64,000 bases of DNA from CAYTGM01 sp964437365 (GTDB lineage: Bacteria; Sumerlaeota; Sumerlaeia; SLMS01). Each line of letters begins with the position of its first letter. Position 1 is the stretch's first letter. A model generated the notes under the pieces. That model was not told the origin of the DNA, did no database searches, and saw nothing but the letters and a program-made list of their open reading frames with translations. Of this stretch, positions 54,131 to 63,299 are shown piece after piece. A program made the position numbers and the translations under genes. The DNA is taken from positions 102,261 through 166,260 of the forward strand of contig CAYTGM010000011.1 of assembly GCA_964437365.1 (NCBI GenBank), read 5' to 3'.

Positions 54131-55660
54131 TTAATCTAAACCTTTTTCAGCTAATTCAATAGCTTTGAGCATACCTCGTGCCTTGTTAACACATTCTTTG
54201 TATTCCTTCTCCGGTTCACTGTCAGCCACGATTCCCGCACCTGCCTGAACATAGACTTTATTGCCTTTGATCACGGCTGTTCTAATTGTAATGCAGGAGT
54301 CCATTTCACCATGAAAGGAAAGGTACACAACGCTTCCACCGTATGGGCCTCGCTTGTTTTTTTCGAGCTCATCGATGATTTCCATGGCACGGATCTTTGG
54401 AGCTCCGGAAAGCGTCCCCGCAGGAAAGGTTGCAGCCAGTACATCGAAACCATCCTTTCCTTCCTGTATATCTCCGACAACATTACTGACGATGTGCATC
54501 ACGTGGGAGTAGCGCTCAATGATCTTGAAGTCATCAACGCGAACAGTTCCAAATTTTGAAACCCGCCCAATGTCATTTCTTCCAAGGTCAACCAGCATCA
54601 CGTGCTCGGCGATTTCCTTCTCGTCGTCCAGAAGGTCTTTTTCGAGGGCAAGGTCCTCTTCATGTGTATGTCCTCGACGTCTCGTGCCAGCAATTGGCCG
54701 AACCGTTACTTTCCCCCCTTGAAGTTTGCTCAAGATTTCTGGGGAAGAGCCAGCCAGCTGAAAGTCATCACCACATTTCAAGTAGAACATATATGGTGAG
54801 GGGTTTACTGCGCGCAGAGCACGGTATATATCGAAAGGATGACAGCTCACCTCTGTGTCAAAGCGTTGACTTAAGACAACCTGAAAGATATCGCCAGCAG
54901 TGATATAATCCTTGGCTTTCTCAACAACTTCTTCGAACTCCTCTTTTTTGAAGTTCGAATAGACAGGAATTGAGAGGTCATTGAAGGCTTCAAGGCCCTT
55001 CTTGGAGTCACTCTTCTTCTCCTTCGAACCTGGTAAACTTAGACGGTCGCCAGAAACATTCCTTTGAAGCTTTGCCCGCAAGGCTTCAAGCTGATCACAG
55101 GCGCCCTGATAAGTTTCCTCAACAGAGTTCTCACCGTCCAGATGTGCATTGGCGATAAGGATCATGCGGTGCTTCACGTGGTCAAAGGCGACAAGAGTCT
55201 CCGCAATCATGATCAGTGAATCTGGAAGATCGAGATCATCTTTGCATTCATCGGGAATATCTTCGTAATAGCGTACCGTGTCATAGGCCATATATCCGAC
55301 GGCACCACCGAGAAACGGTGGCATGTCAGGGAGCGTTACCGCTTTGTAACGATTGAGAAGGTATCTTAGAGTCGCGATGGGCGTTTCTTGTGGTTTAAGC
55401 GAGGAGTCCTTGCTGATAATCTCCTGATCTTTGCCTTTCACACGAAAGATGATGGCAGGATCAGCGCCGAGAAAGGAGTAACGCCCCAGCTGCTCTCCCT
55501 GTTCTACAGACTCAAGGAAGAAGGCTTGCTCGCTCTCTGCATCCAGTTTCTTGAACAGAGAGACGGGTGTTTCCATATCAGCGAGAAACTCTCGATAGAC
55601 AGGTATGATGGAGCCCGGTTTGGCGTGGGACTTGAACTCTTCGAGACTTGGTTTAATCAT
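54131..55660 (-). CDS. trpE: Anthranilate synthase component I
   Basis: 509 residues. It makes anthranilate from chorismate, using ammonia from a TrpG glutaminase that is not in the window. The feedback-inhibition region LESVEQGEQLGRYSF is near the N-terminus. The chorismate domain has DIFQVVLSQRF, NPSPYMFYLKCGDDF, RPIAGTRRRGHT, HVMLVDLGRNDIGRV and FPAGTLSGAPKIRAMEII. No trp leader peptide or T-box was recognised upstream. The only co-directional neighbour is yggS. Confidence 0.96.
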   Translation of the reverse strand: MIKPSLEEFKSHAKPGSIIPVYREFLADMETPVSLFKKLDAESEQAFFLESVEQGEQLGRYSFLGADPAIIFRVKGKDQEIISKDSSLKPQETPIATLRYLLNRYKAVTLPDMPPFLGGAVGYMAYDTVRYYEDIPDECKDDLDLPDSLIMIAETLVAFDHVKHRMILIANAHLDGENSVEETYQGACDQLEALRAKLQRNVSGDRLSLPGSKEKKSDSKKGLEAFNDLSIPVYSNFKKEEFEEVVEKAKDYITAGDIFQVVLSQRFDTEVSCHPFDIYRALRAVNPSPYMFYLKCGDDFQLAGSSPEILSKLQGGKVTVRPIAGTRRRGHTHEEDLALEKDLLDDEKEIAEHVMLVDLGRNDIGRVSKFGTVRVDDFKIIERYSHVMHIVSNVVGDIQEGKDGFDVLAATFPAGTLSGAPKIRAMEIIDELEKNKRGPYGGSVVYLSFHGEMDSCITIRTAVIKGNKVYVQAGAGIVADSEPEKEYKECVNKARGMLKAIELAEKGLD

Positions 55661-55956
55661 GATGTGTCTTTCCTGGTTGATGGGGTCAATGGGTGTGCAG
55701 CTGCAATTGCGAGGATCAAATGAATGAAACTAAGAGATCATTTGGCAGCCACGCCATCGCGAGGGAAAGACGGTCTGGGGCAGAGTCGATTTGCGACGAG
55801 ATTTGGTGTTTAACGGGTGTAACACGACGAGGTGCCCTCTTCGGGTAAATTCGGTGAAGGCGGAATAAAGAGCCGGGATTGATTTATCGCAAGCCAAAAG
55901 GTCAGCAAATTGCATAAATGACAAGCCTTGCGCTCTCGGTGCGGATTCTGGTCATT

Positions 55957-55968
55957 CTCACCGGTGAG
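55957..55968. promoter_or_regulatory. Perfect 12-base palindrome before ribBA
   Basis: CTCACCGGTGAG lies 24 bases before the ribBA ATG, next to an AGGACAGG ribosome site. It may be an operator. The 332-base gap (55661-55992) shows no FMN-riboswitch core (no matching GAAATTCCC / GGCGGT pattern) and no gene. Confidence 0.4.
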
Positions 55969-55992
55969 TATTAACTTTAACAGGACAGGCAA

Positions 55993-57243
55993 ATGACCAC
56001 CGACAACCAGAAAACCCGCAGAATCAGCGTTCCCGAGGCTATCGAGGACATCAGAGAGGGCAAAATGGTGATCGTTGTCGATGATGAGAACCGTGAAAAT
56101 GAAGGCGATTTCGTTCTCGCTGCCTCTCATATTACCGCTGAAAAGGTTAATTTTCTCCTGAAGCACGCGCGGGGAATGATCTGTGTCCCCATGACAAGGG
56201 AACGACGCAACCACCTGGGCCTCCACCCGATGGTGAATCGAAATACTGAGATGCATCAGACCGATTTCTCTGTCACGGTGGACTCGAAAGAGGTCTCTAC
56301 GGGAATCTCAGCGCGCGACCGCTATGTCACGATCAAAGCCCTGGTTGATGAGGATACAAAGCCAACCGACCTGCTCAGGCCTGGTCATATCAATCCTTTG
56401 ACTGCACGAGAGGGCGGTGTGCTGGTCCGGGCCGGACACACAGAAGCCTCCGTTGATCTTGCACGCCTCGCCGGGCTCCCTCCCGTTGGCGTGATCTGCG
56501 AAATCCTCAACGAGGATGGCACCATGGCCCGCAGGCCTGACCTCGAGGAAGTTGCAGAAAGCCATGAGGTCGGCATTATAACCATCGAAGACCTGATCTC
56601 ATACCGGCAGGAAAATGAACAGCTCGTGAAAAAAGTGGTGACCTGCAGGATTCCCAACCCCTTTGGCGACTGGAAACTCCACCTGTATGAGAATTTGCTG
56701 AACAATGAAGAGCACCTGGTCATGGAACTGGGCGAGCCAGCAAAGCAGGAGTCAGCTCTGATTCGCGTCCACTCGAGATGCTTTACCGGAGATGTCTTGT
56801 TGAGCCAACGGTGTGATTGCGGTCCGCAGCTCTATTCAGCGATGGAGCAAATTGCCAAAGAAGGACACGGCGTTATTGTCTATCTCAATCAGGAAGGTCG
56901 AGGTATTGGGCTTCGAGCAAAAATGATGGCATATAACCTTCAGGAAGAAGGGATGGATACAGTCGAAGCAAATGTTCATCTGGGCTTCAAACCTGATCAA
57001 CGAGAATACGGAATTGGTTGTCAGATTCTCGCGGATTTGGGACTCAGCAAAATACGGATTCTCACGAACAATCCCAAAAAGATTTTTGGCATTCATGGGT
57101 TCGGACTCGATGTTGTCGATCGTGTTCCCCTGGAAGTGGGCCTTCATCAGCATAATGAAGACTATATGAAGACTAAAGCAGATAAGATGGGACATATGCT
57201 CCACTTCATCCAATCGCTTCCGCTAAAGCCTCCATCAAAATAG
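55993..57243 (+). CDS. ribBA: Bifunctional DHBP synthase / GTP cyclohydrolase II
   Basis: 416 residues. Residues ~1-205 are 3,4-dihydroxy-2-butanone 4-phosphate synthase: VVDDENRENEGDFVLA, RARGMICVP-type segment and RAGHTEASVDLARLAG. Residues ~206-416 are GTP cyclohydrolase II: HSRCFTGDVLLSQRCDCGPQL gives the zinc cysteines (shown in part), EGRGIGLRAKMMAYNLQE and the late TNNPKKIFGI. It feeds both substrates of lumazine synthase. It is separate from ribE (17147); no ribH or ribD is in the window. A hairpin downstream serves the convergent gene. Confidence 0.97.
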   Translation: MTTDNQKTRRISVPEAIEDIREGKMVIVVDDENRENEGDFVLAASHITAEKVNFLLKHARGMICVPMTRERRNHLGLHPMVNRNTEMHQTDFSVTVDSKEVSTGISARDRYVTIKALVDEDTKPTDLLRPGHINPLTAREGGVLVRAGHTEASVDLARLAGLPPVGVICEILNEDGTMARRPDLEEVAESHEVGIITIEDLISYRQENEQLVKKVVTCRIPNPFGDWKLHLYENLLNNEEHLVMELGEPAKQESALIRVHSRCFTGDVLLSQRCDCGPQLYSAMEQIAKEGHGVIVYLNQEGRGIGLRAKMMAYNLQEEGMDTVEANVHLGFKPDQREYGIGCQILADLGLSKIRILTNNPKKIFGIHGFGLDVVDRVPLEVGLHQHNEDYMKTKADKMGHMLHFIQSLPLKPPSK

Positions 57244-57250
57244 CTATCAC

Positions 57251-57297
57251 AAAACAATAAAAAGAAGAGCGGCCCGGTGCGTTGAAACACCAGGCCG
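57251..57297 (-). terminator. Rho-independent terminator of the beta-helix gene
   Basis: On the minus strand the stem CGGCCTGGTG / CACCGGGCCG (57297-57288 and 57279-57270) is fully paired with one U-G. It is followed by CTCTTCTTTTTATTGTTTT. It starts 33 bases after the beta-helix stop and may also slow plus-strand read-through from ribBA. Confidence 0.8.
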
Positions 57298-57329
57298 AAC
57301 GAGAGAGAAGGAGATATAGTGATATATCT

Positions 57330-58976
57330 TTATGGAGCCGCGAATCGAACGTAGTCGATTGCCATCGCAGAATTGTTTGCAAGGGTCGGGTCTAGACGAA
57401 CCTGGGTTACGCAACCCTTTACATCAGTATCTCTTAAGTCGATTGTATATTCACGCATTTGATTGTCAGGAGTGATGGGGAAGAAGAGGGATTTGGCACC
57501 ATTCCAAGTTGTATCTGTTTCCGTGATATAGAATAGTTGTCCCCAATTGCCTGCCGATTGCTTCATGCGAACCTTGACTTTAGGAATTTCATGAGAGTTC
57601 GCAAACGTTGCATTCGAGTAAGCGTAAGGGTCTGTACCTGTAGTGAGTCCCCAAAGGACGTCGTTGCTTACAGTATTAGAACTCCACTGATTAAAGCCAT
57701 TCCACCCTTCAAGGTCCATGGTTGTGTCCCATTCCCAGGTGACCGGACGGTTAACGAGAGTGCTGAAATTCAGATCGCGCGTATTCGTTTTCGTAAAATT
57801 ATCAAGCTTGGTCGAGTAGACAGCATTTGTGCCATTTCTATAGAAACCATTGTTGTCGAAACTGCCCGTGTTGTCATTGTCATGACATTTAATCTCGTAG
57901 TCATTGTCGCTGTTGCTTGGATTGATTCCGTTGTTATAGAACGTGTTGTCTTTGATGATAAGGTTTGAGTTATCAGCAACGGTACTCATGATCAGCATGC
58001 CAGCACCATCGTTATGATGGACCACATTATTCGAGAACGTCATGTTTTCATTGTCGCCCTCAAAGTCGAACCCAACACCGTCAGGAACAGCAGGGTCGCG
58101 ATCTGTATAGGCAAACTCGCAATCATCGATAAGAACATTCTTACAGCTCTGAGCAAATCCACCAGCGGTACCAACAGATACGTACCCACCACTGTAAAGG
58201 GATCTGAATCTCTTGACGTGACCACCATCCACAAAGTTCAAGAAGAAGCCTCCACCAAGAGCGCCAACTGACCAGCAGTCCTCGATTTGGATGTTCCTGA
58301 TACGGCTTTTGTAGACAGCTGGAAAGTAGAAGTTTGTTCCAAAGCCGACATCGCAATCCTGGAAACCACAATACTGGATCTTCAAGTTGTCAAGGATCGG
58401 CACATACTCATACGCCGGGTTTACCTTGCCACCAAGGAAGATCCCACAAGACCAGGCTAGTTCATAGTTGTGGTTCGCTGGAACATAGGTGCCGTCCGCG
58501 ATATCCTGAAAATAACACCAGCTGATCGTTACATCAGTGTTATAGGATGTGTCCTCGTATCTCAGATAAATGCCGATCTTCGCATTTCTCAGATCAAGAC
58601 CATAGATATTCCAATACGAGGGGTTATTGATCACCACGCATTTGTCATACTGGACGCTTGATCGGGAAATTAACGCACTTCCTGCTCCTCCATACGTTCC
58701 AAGAGTCACAGAGGCTGTGGAGTTCCCGTTGCCAGTGAGGTTGAGTTCCTGGTTCCAGCTGTCGTTCGCCTTGAGAAGAACCTGGTCTCCCGGCTGAAGA
58801 GTTATGGAATTGATGTTGTTGAAGGTTTGCCAGGGAGCAGAAGTTGACGTCCCTGAATTTAAATCGTTCCCTCCGGAGGAACTGATGTAGTAGGTGGTGG
58901 CAGCCTGAAGGCTTGCGGCGAGAAATGTCATCGATGCAGCGATGACAGCCTTTAGGGGTTTTAGCTTACTTCTCAT
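57330..58976 (-). CDS. Secreted right-handed parallel beta-helix protein
   Basis: 548 residues. Signal peptide MRSKLKPLKAVIAASMTFLAASLQAATT with an AxA-type cleavage site. The mature N-terminus has YYISSSGGNDLNSGTSTSAPWQTF (given in part), the entry typical of pectate-lyase-like and DUF1565-type beta-helices, then many repeated N-rich coils (~90-400). The last ~130 residues (RPVTWEWDTTMDLEGW, IDYVRFAAP) resemble a carbohydrate-binding beta-sandwich. Such proteins include polysaccharide lyases and adhesins; no catalytic residues could be assigned. AGGAG lies 9 bases before the ATG. It has its own promoter-like site and terminator. Confidence 0.82.
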   Translation of the reverse strand: MRSKLKPLKAVIAASMTFLAASLQAATTYYISSSGGNDLNSGTSTSAPWQTFNNINSITLQPGDQVLLKANDSWNQELNLTGNGNSTASVTLGTYGGAGSALISRSSVQYDKCVVINNPSYWNIYGLDLRNAKIGIYLRYEDTSYNTDVTISWCYFQDIADGTYVPANHNYELAWSCGIFLGGKVNPAYEYVPILDNLKIQYCGFQDCDVGFGTNFYFPAVYKSRIRNIQIEDCWSVGALGGGFFLNFVDGGHVKRFRSLYSGGYVSVGTAGGFAQSCKNVLIDDCEFAYTDRDPAVPDGVGFDFEGDNENMTFSNNVVHHNDGAGMLIMSTVADNSNLIIKDNTFYNNGINPSNSDNDYEIKCHDNDNTGSFDNNGFYRNGTNAVYSTKLDNFTKTNTRDLNFSTLVNRPVTWEWDTTMDLEGWNGFNQWSSNTVSNDVLWGLTTGTDPYAYSNATFANSHEIPKVKVRMKQSAGNWGQLFYITETDTTWNGAKSLFFPITPDNQMREYTIDLRDTDVKGCVTQVRLDPTLANNSAMAIDYVRFAAP

Positions 58977-58992
58977 TGGGGGGTTCTCCTGA

Positions 58993-59035
58993 TAAGGGTT
59001 GGGGGTGACCCTTAGAAATGAATAGTTAAACTATT
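58993..59035 (-). promoter_or_regulatory. Leader hairpin and palindrome upstream of the beta-helix gene
   Basis: TAAGGGT (58993-58999) and ACCCTTA (59008-59014) form a 7-base hairpin directly before the ribosome site. AATAGTT-A-AACTATT (59021-59035) is a perfect inverted repeat just downstream of the predicted transcription start. They are candidates for translation control and repressor binding respectively. Confidence 0.4.
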
Positions 59036-59049
59036 AAGTTAATCGCGAG

Positions 59050-59077
59050 CTAATACAATCTCTGACACGCTTTGCAA
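59050..59077 (-). promoter_or_regulatory. Candidate sigma-70 promoter of the beta-helix gene
   Basis: On the minus strand, TTGCAA (59077-59072), a 16-base spacer, then TATTAG (59055-59050). The implied leader is about 65 bases. The remaining intergenic DNA up to ftsK (59078-59287) is AT-rich with no gene. Confidence 0.4.
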
Positions 59078-59287
59078 GGTTTATTTTCATCGACTTGAAG
59101 ATAAACTGTCACTTATCTGTCATTTTTTGCGCTCCAAATCCTCGGTAAATTGAACATTTTCAGTGCACTGCCTCACGGTTTTCAGAAAGGAAATTAGAAA
59201 AGAAAAATTTTCATATTGATGTTGTTTACGGCCTCTTGGGAGCCTTCTGCGGATAGTCTAAATGAAATTCTGGAGTAATCCGCCAAC

Positions 59288-62287
59288 ATGCAGGAAACAC
59301 TCTTCGCAGAAAATAATGATTCACCGGAACCCGATCTCCGGTCCCAACATACCCGCTCCATGATCTGGGAAACACTCGGCGTCACCATGGCCCTCATCGC
59401 CCTTTTCCTCTTTATCGCCCTGTTCGTTGGGAAGGACGGAGAATCGCTCATCGGTCCCGTGGGAGAAAAAACCGCCGGAGCACTTCACTGGCTCCTTGGA
59501 CATTTCATCTCCTTTCTCATCCCGATCTTCATCATGTGGTTCTCTATTCAACTCTTCAGAGGTCGGATGACCAGTTGGTCCATAACGCGAGTGCTCGGCA
59601 TCGTCACCATGATGATCGCTTTTGCCGGGATGCTCGCACTGCCACATGCCGACGCTGTCGATATAGACCTCAAGAATGAAACCTTCTATCGCGCAGGTGC
59701 CATCGGCGTCTTCCTTGTGGAATGGGATGGGCTTCGCCTCGTTGGCAGTTTCGGAACCATTGGCGCAGCAATGATTCTTGTCACACTCGCACTCGTTGGC
59801 CTGGTGATGATTACCGGACTCAGGTTCTCAGAAATCTTTGCCGTCCTGATACTTTCTATACAAAACAGACGACTTGAAGTCGGCAGCCTCTTGGACAGGA
59901 AACGCGCAAACATCCCTCTTCCCGGAGAAGAGGAAGAACTTGATATTCCCTTACAAAAGAAAGAAAAAAATAAGAAGAACGAGCCATTCGAAGAAGTGTC
60001 CTTTGAAGAAGAGCCTGACGAACTGGACGAAGAAGTTACCGCTGAGAAGAAAGGACTCTTCAGTAGTATCTTTGGAAGAAAAAAAGGAGAGGCGACTCTC
60101 GCTGAACCCGAACCTGAAGAAATGGAAGATCTTGATGATCTGGTCAGCTTTGATGAGGATGCACTCGCAGCTGCCCGGGCCCTTGAAGAAGCTCGTATAG
60201 ATGAAGAATATGAAAAAGCTCTTCAGGATGAAGTTGATGGGGAAGTCACCAAAGAAGAAAAACAGCAGGAAATCCTTTTCACCGACTCCTCAAAACCACT
60301 GGAAACAATAGACGGAAACCCAGCAAACAGTTCCGGAGCAGCCATGGCAGACGGCCTCGCTAAATTGTTTCCTTCCAGATGGGAGAAGGAAGGAGACGAA
60401 GTTCTCCGCGTCGATCCTAACTCTGACGAAAATGAAAAGCTGCTCGACGGAGCCGAGAATCGCGCACTCAGAAAAATGGGAAAATCACTGGATGATGATC
60501 CCCTTTTCGATGAAACAATCGATGCACGACCTGCCGGTGTAGACGCTGCACGTGAAGCCGCCGCGGTCAGTGCCATGGAACGTGAAGAAGAAATCGCTGA
60601 ACGCAATCGTGTCATCAATCAATACCAGCTTCCCGATGTAAAGATCCTCCAGAATCCTCCTGCAGTAGATAACCGAATGCCTCGGGAAGAGATGATCGAG
60701 ATCACACAGGTTCTCGAAAAGACCTTCAACGACTTCGGTATTCAACTTAAAGTGACTGAGGTCAAGCAAGGCCCTGTTGTTACACGATTCGAGCTGAAAC
60801 CTGCACCAGGCGTGAAGGTCTCAAAAATCGTCTCTCTTGAGCATGACATCGCTCTCGCCATGAAAGCACAGAGCGTTCGTATAGTCGCACCTATCCCCGG
60901 CAAGGCAGCCGTCGGTATCGAAATCCCTAACCGTAAACGAAGTGGTGTCTATCTTAAGGAACTCGTCAGTTGCAGCGACTTCTGGGAGCATCCCAGCCCC
61001 CTCGGTTTTGCCCTTGGAAAAACCATTGATGGACAGCCCTACTTCACCGACCTGAAGAAGATGCCTCACCTGCTCATCGCTGGCGCCACCGGTGCTGGTA
61101 AGTCGGTCTGTTTGAATACCATTATATGCAGCTTTCTCTACCGCATGCGACCCGACCGACTTCGTCTGCTTCTCGTCGACCCTAAACGCGTTGAGATGTC
61201 TATCTATCAGGGGATTCCGCATCTGATTTCTCCCGTCGTCTGTGATGCAAAACGAGCTGCCGCGGCTCTCCACTGGGCCGTTGAACAGATGGAGGACCGC
61301 TACAAGAAGCTTGTCGAACTTAAAGTTCGTAACATTGATGGTTATAATGATGTTGTTCTCAATCCCGACAAAGCCAGCAAAATGGCAGGTAAAACCTACG
61401 AGGTGATGCCTCATCTGGTAATCGTTGTTGACGAGCTCGCTGACTTAATGGTCGTTGCCAAGAACGAAGTGGAAGAATCTATACAGCGACTCGCACAGAT
61501 GGCACGTGCCGTGGGTATACACCTCATCCTTGCTACTCAGCGCCCTTCGGTGAACGTCATCACCGGTATTATTAAAGCAAACTTTCCAACCCGTGTCGCC
61601 TTTCAGGTTCGACAGAAAGTGGATAGTCGTACAATTCTTGACTCTGGCGGTGCTGAATCTCTGCTCGGTCGTGGCGATATGCTGTACGCCCCCGCGGGCG
61701 CGGCAAAACCAATCCGCCTGCAGGGTGCCTTCCTCAGTGACGAAGAAGTTGAAAGCGTCGTGGATCACTGTAAAGATCAGGCCCCACCCATGTATGATGT
61801 TGAAGAATTCCAGCCTCTCCTTAGTGACAAAGAGCAGAAGGAGTTGGCAAAGCTCATGGGAGTTCCGGAAGATATGGACGACCTTGCGGCTCAGGACCGC
61901 ATGGTCCGCGGCACCAACCAGACCATGGGCAAAGTTACTGCCGGCATGTTTGTTCCTCACGAAGGTGGAAGCGCTCAGGCAGGCGATGATGAGATAGACG
62001 AAGCCCTCGTGCGTGCCGCTGCTCGTATCATCCTCGAAGGACGCAAAGGCTCTACTTCACTGATTCAGCGTCGACTCAAAGTTGGGTTCGCTCGAGCCGG
62101 ACGTCTCATGGATATGCTTGAAGATATGGGTATCGTTGGTCCTTACAAAGGTAGTAAGCCACGCGACCTCAACGTAGACCCCGAAGCCGCCCTCGATGCT
62201 CTCGACAGTCTCGAAGAACAGATTCAAAAGACCGGGTCGAGTCAACAGGCCGCCGCAGCCATCGACGGAGACTCTGATCTCGATTAA
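59288..62287 (+). CDS. ftsK: FtsK/SpoIIIE-family DNA translocase
   Basis: 999 residues. Four or so N-terminal membrane spans (~30-190) are followed by an unusually acidic, Glu/Lys-rich linker of about 230 residues (~200-430). The alpha and beta motor domains come next: Walker A GATGAGKS (Lys605), Walker B VIVVDELADLMV (~715) and the TQRPSVNVITGIIKANFPTRVAFQV segment (given in part). The C-terminal gamma winged helix (~900-975, GRKGSTSLIQRRLKVGFARAGR) reads KOPS-type polar DNA motifs. It pumps chromosomal DNA at the division septum toward dif/XerCD. It starts at ATG with GGAG about 13 bases upstream. It is followed 27 bases later by a sulfatase-fold gene. Confidence 0.97.
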   Translation: MQETLFAENNDSPEPDLRSQHTRSMIWETLGVTMALIALFLFIALFVGKDGESLIGPVGEKTAGALHWLLGHFISFLIPIFIMWFSIQLFRGRMTSWSITRVLGIVTMMIAFAGMLALPHADAVDIDLKNETFYRAGAIGVFLVEWDGLRLVGSFGTIGAAMILVTLALVGLVMITGLRFSEIFAVLILSIQNRRLEVGSLLDRKRANIPLPGEEEELDIPLQKKEKNKKNEPFEEVSFEEEPDELDEEVTAEKKGLFSSIFGRKKGEATLAEPEPEEMEDLDDLVSFDEDALAAARALEEARIDEEYEKALQDEVDGEVTKEEKQQEILFTDSSKPLETIDGNPANSSGAAMADGLAKLFPSRWEKEGDEVLRVDPNSDENEKLLDGAENRALRKMGKSLDDDPLFDETIDARPAGVDAAREAAAVSAMEREEEIAERNRVINQYQLPDVKILQNPPAVDNRMPREEMIEITQVLEKTFNDFGIQLKVTEVKQGPVVTRFELKPAPGVKVSKIVSLEHDIALAMKAQSVRIVAPIPGKAAVGIEIPNRKRSGVYLKELVSCSDFWEHPSPLGFALGKTIDGQPYFTDLKKMPHLLIAGATGAGKSVCLNTIICSFLYRMRPDRLRLLLVDPKRVEMSIYQGIPHLISPVVCDAKRAAAALHWAVEQMEDRYKKLVELKVRNIDGYNDVVLNPDKASKMAGKTYEVMPHLVIVVDELADLMVVAKNEVEESIQRLAQMARAVGIHLILATQRPSVNVITGIIKANFPTRVAFQVRQKVDSRTILDSGGAESLLGRGDMLYAPAGAAKPIRLQGAFLSDEEVESVVDHCKDQAPPMYDVEEFQPLLSDKEQKELAKLMGVPEDMDDLAAQDRMVRGTNQTMGKVTAGMFVPHEGGSAQAGDDEIDEALVRAAARIILEGRKGSTSLIQRRLKVGFARAGRLMDMLEDMGIVGPYKGSKPRDLNVDPEAALDALDSLEEQIQKTGSSQQAAAAIDGDSDLD

Positions 62288-62314
62288 TTCGCTCCTCGAT
62301 GGATAGCTATCTAT

Positions 62315-63139
62315 ATGAGAAATAAGATTCTGATCACCATCGATTCCCTTCGATGGGATGTCTTAGTTGCTGCCGACGCACCCTTTCTGAAATCTCTCGG
62401 GACATGGAAGCAGGCCGAGGCTGTCGCCACATTTACCTTCCCTGCGCACATGGCATTCTTCATCGGCAAGTTGCCACAAACAACCGACGACACGGATTTC
62501 TACGACGCCACTGCATTTCGCACAGATCCTCTCTCAGGTACTCTTCAGAGGAATAGACAGCTCTGGCGACTTGGTAATCCTCTCACATCACGAGACACAC
62601 TGCTTACCCTCGAAGGGAAGAACATCATCGAAGGCTTCTCAAAGCTTGGCTACCGAACCATCGGAACCGGTTCCATGAACTGGTTTAATCCGAATCTTCC
62701 TGCTGGTGTCTATCTGACCGAGTCCTTCGACAATTATACGTTCTTCCCTGGTGAAAATCATCGGTCTTACAAATCCTCTCAGGACCAGGTAAGCTGGGCA
62801 CTCTCCGAGATTGGCAAGAGTGACCAACCCTTCTTTCTCTTCATTAACTTTGGAGAGACTCATCACCCCTTTGTCTATAATGGGGCTCCCTGGGAGAACG
62901 ACCCAACTGAGCCATACGGGAATTTTGAACTCTGTTTTCAGAGACAAAAACGATGTCTCGAGCACCTCGACCTCGCCTTTCGTCGCCTGGGTCCTCTTCT
63001 TCAGGATGCGGACTTTGTCATCTGCGGAGACCACGGAGAGGCCATGGGAGAAGATGGACTCTGGGGGCACGGGTTTGAACACCTTAAGGTCCGAGAAGTT
63101 CCCATGTTGGTGCAGACATTCGAATCCGAGTCATTATAA
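62315..63139 (+). CDS. Alkaline phosphatase/sulfatase-superfamily protein
   Basis: 274 residues, short for the family. Metal-site motifs are present: ITIDSLRWD at the N-terminus (Asp10) and FVICGDHGEAMGEDGLWGHG near the C-terminus, with NFGETHHPF between. The nucleophile position reads TFPAH (Thr41), where sulfatases have Cys-x-Pro-x-Arg, so a formylglycine sulfatase is unlikely. Phosphoesterases, phosphoethanolamine transferases and phosphoglycerate mutases of this superfamily use Thr or Ser. No signal peptide is seen, so it is probably cytoplasmic. It follows ftsK by 27 bases; the substrate is unknown. Confidence 0.78.
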   Translation: MRNKILITIDSLRWDVLVAADAPFLKSLGTWKQAEAVATFTFPAHMAFFIGKLPQTTDDTDFYDATAFRTDPLSGTLQRNRQLWRLGNPLTSRDTLLTLEGKNIIEGFSKLGYRTIGTGSMNWFNPNLPAGVYLTESFDNYTFFPGENHRSYKSSQDQVSWALSEIGKSDQPFFLFINFGETHHPFVYNGAPWENDPTEPYGNFELCFQRQKRCLEHLDLAFRRLGPLLQDADFVICGDHGEAMGEDGLWGHGFEHLKVREVPMLVQTFESESL

Positions 63140-63299
63140 GTAATCATGAGGTGTGAGAGCCAGAATTCTGCCCTTCTGACACCCATGCACAGGATGGGGA
63201 ACGTACCTGGTATTCCCACTGTCTTATATAAATGTTTAGAGCCGGTCTACATGTGGAAGTAACCTTCGAGTCTTATTCAACGATCATGGGGAGAACTTG

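Noticed and set aside
55724..55992. Possible FMN riboswitch upstream of ribBA
   Set aside because: The conserved core elements of the FMN aptamer could not be found in order; only a 12-base palindrome is supported.
62315..63139. Annotating the ftsK neighbour as an arylsulfatase
   Set aside because: The CxPxR formylglycine motif is absent; Thr occupies the nucleophile position.
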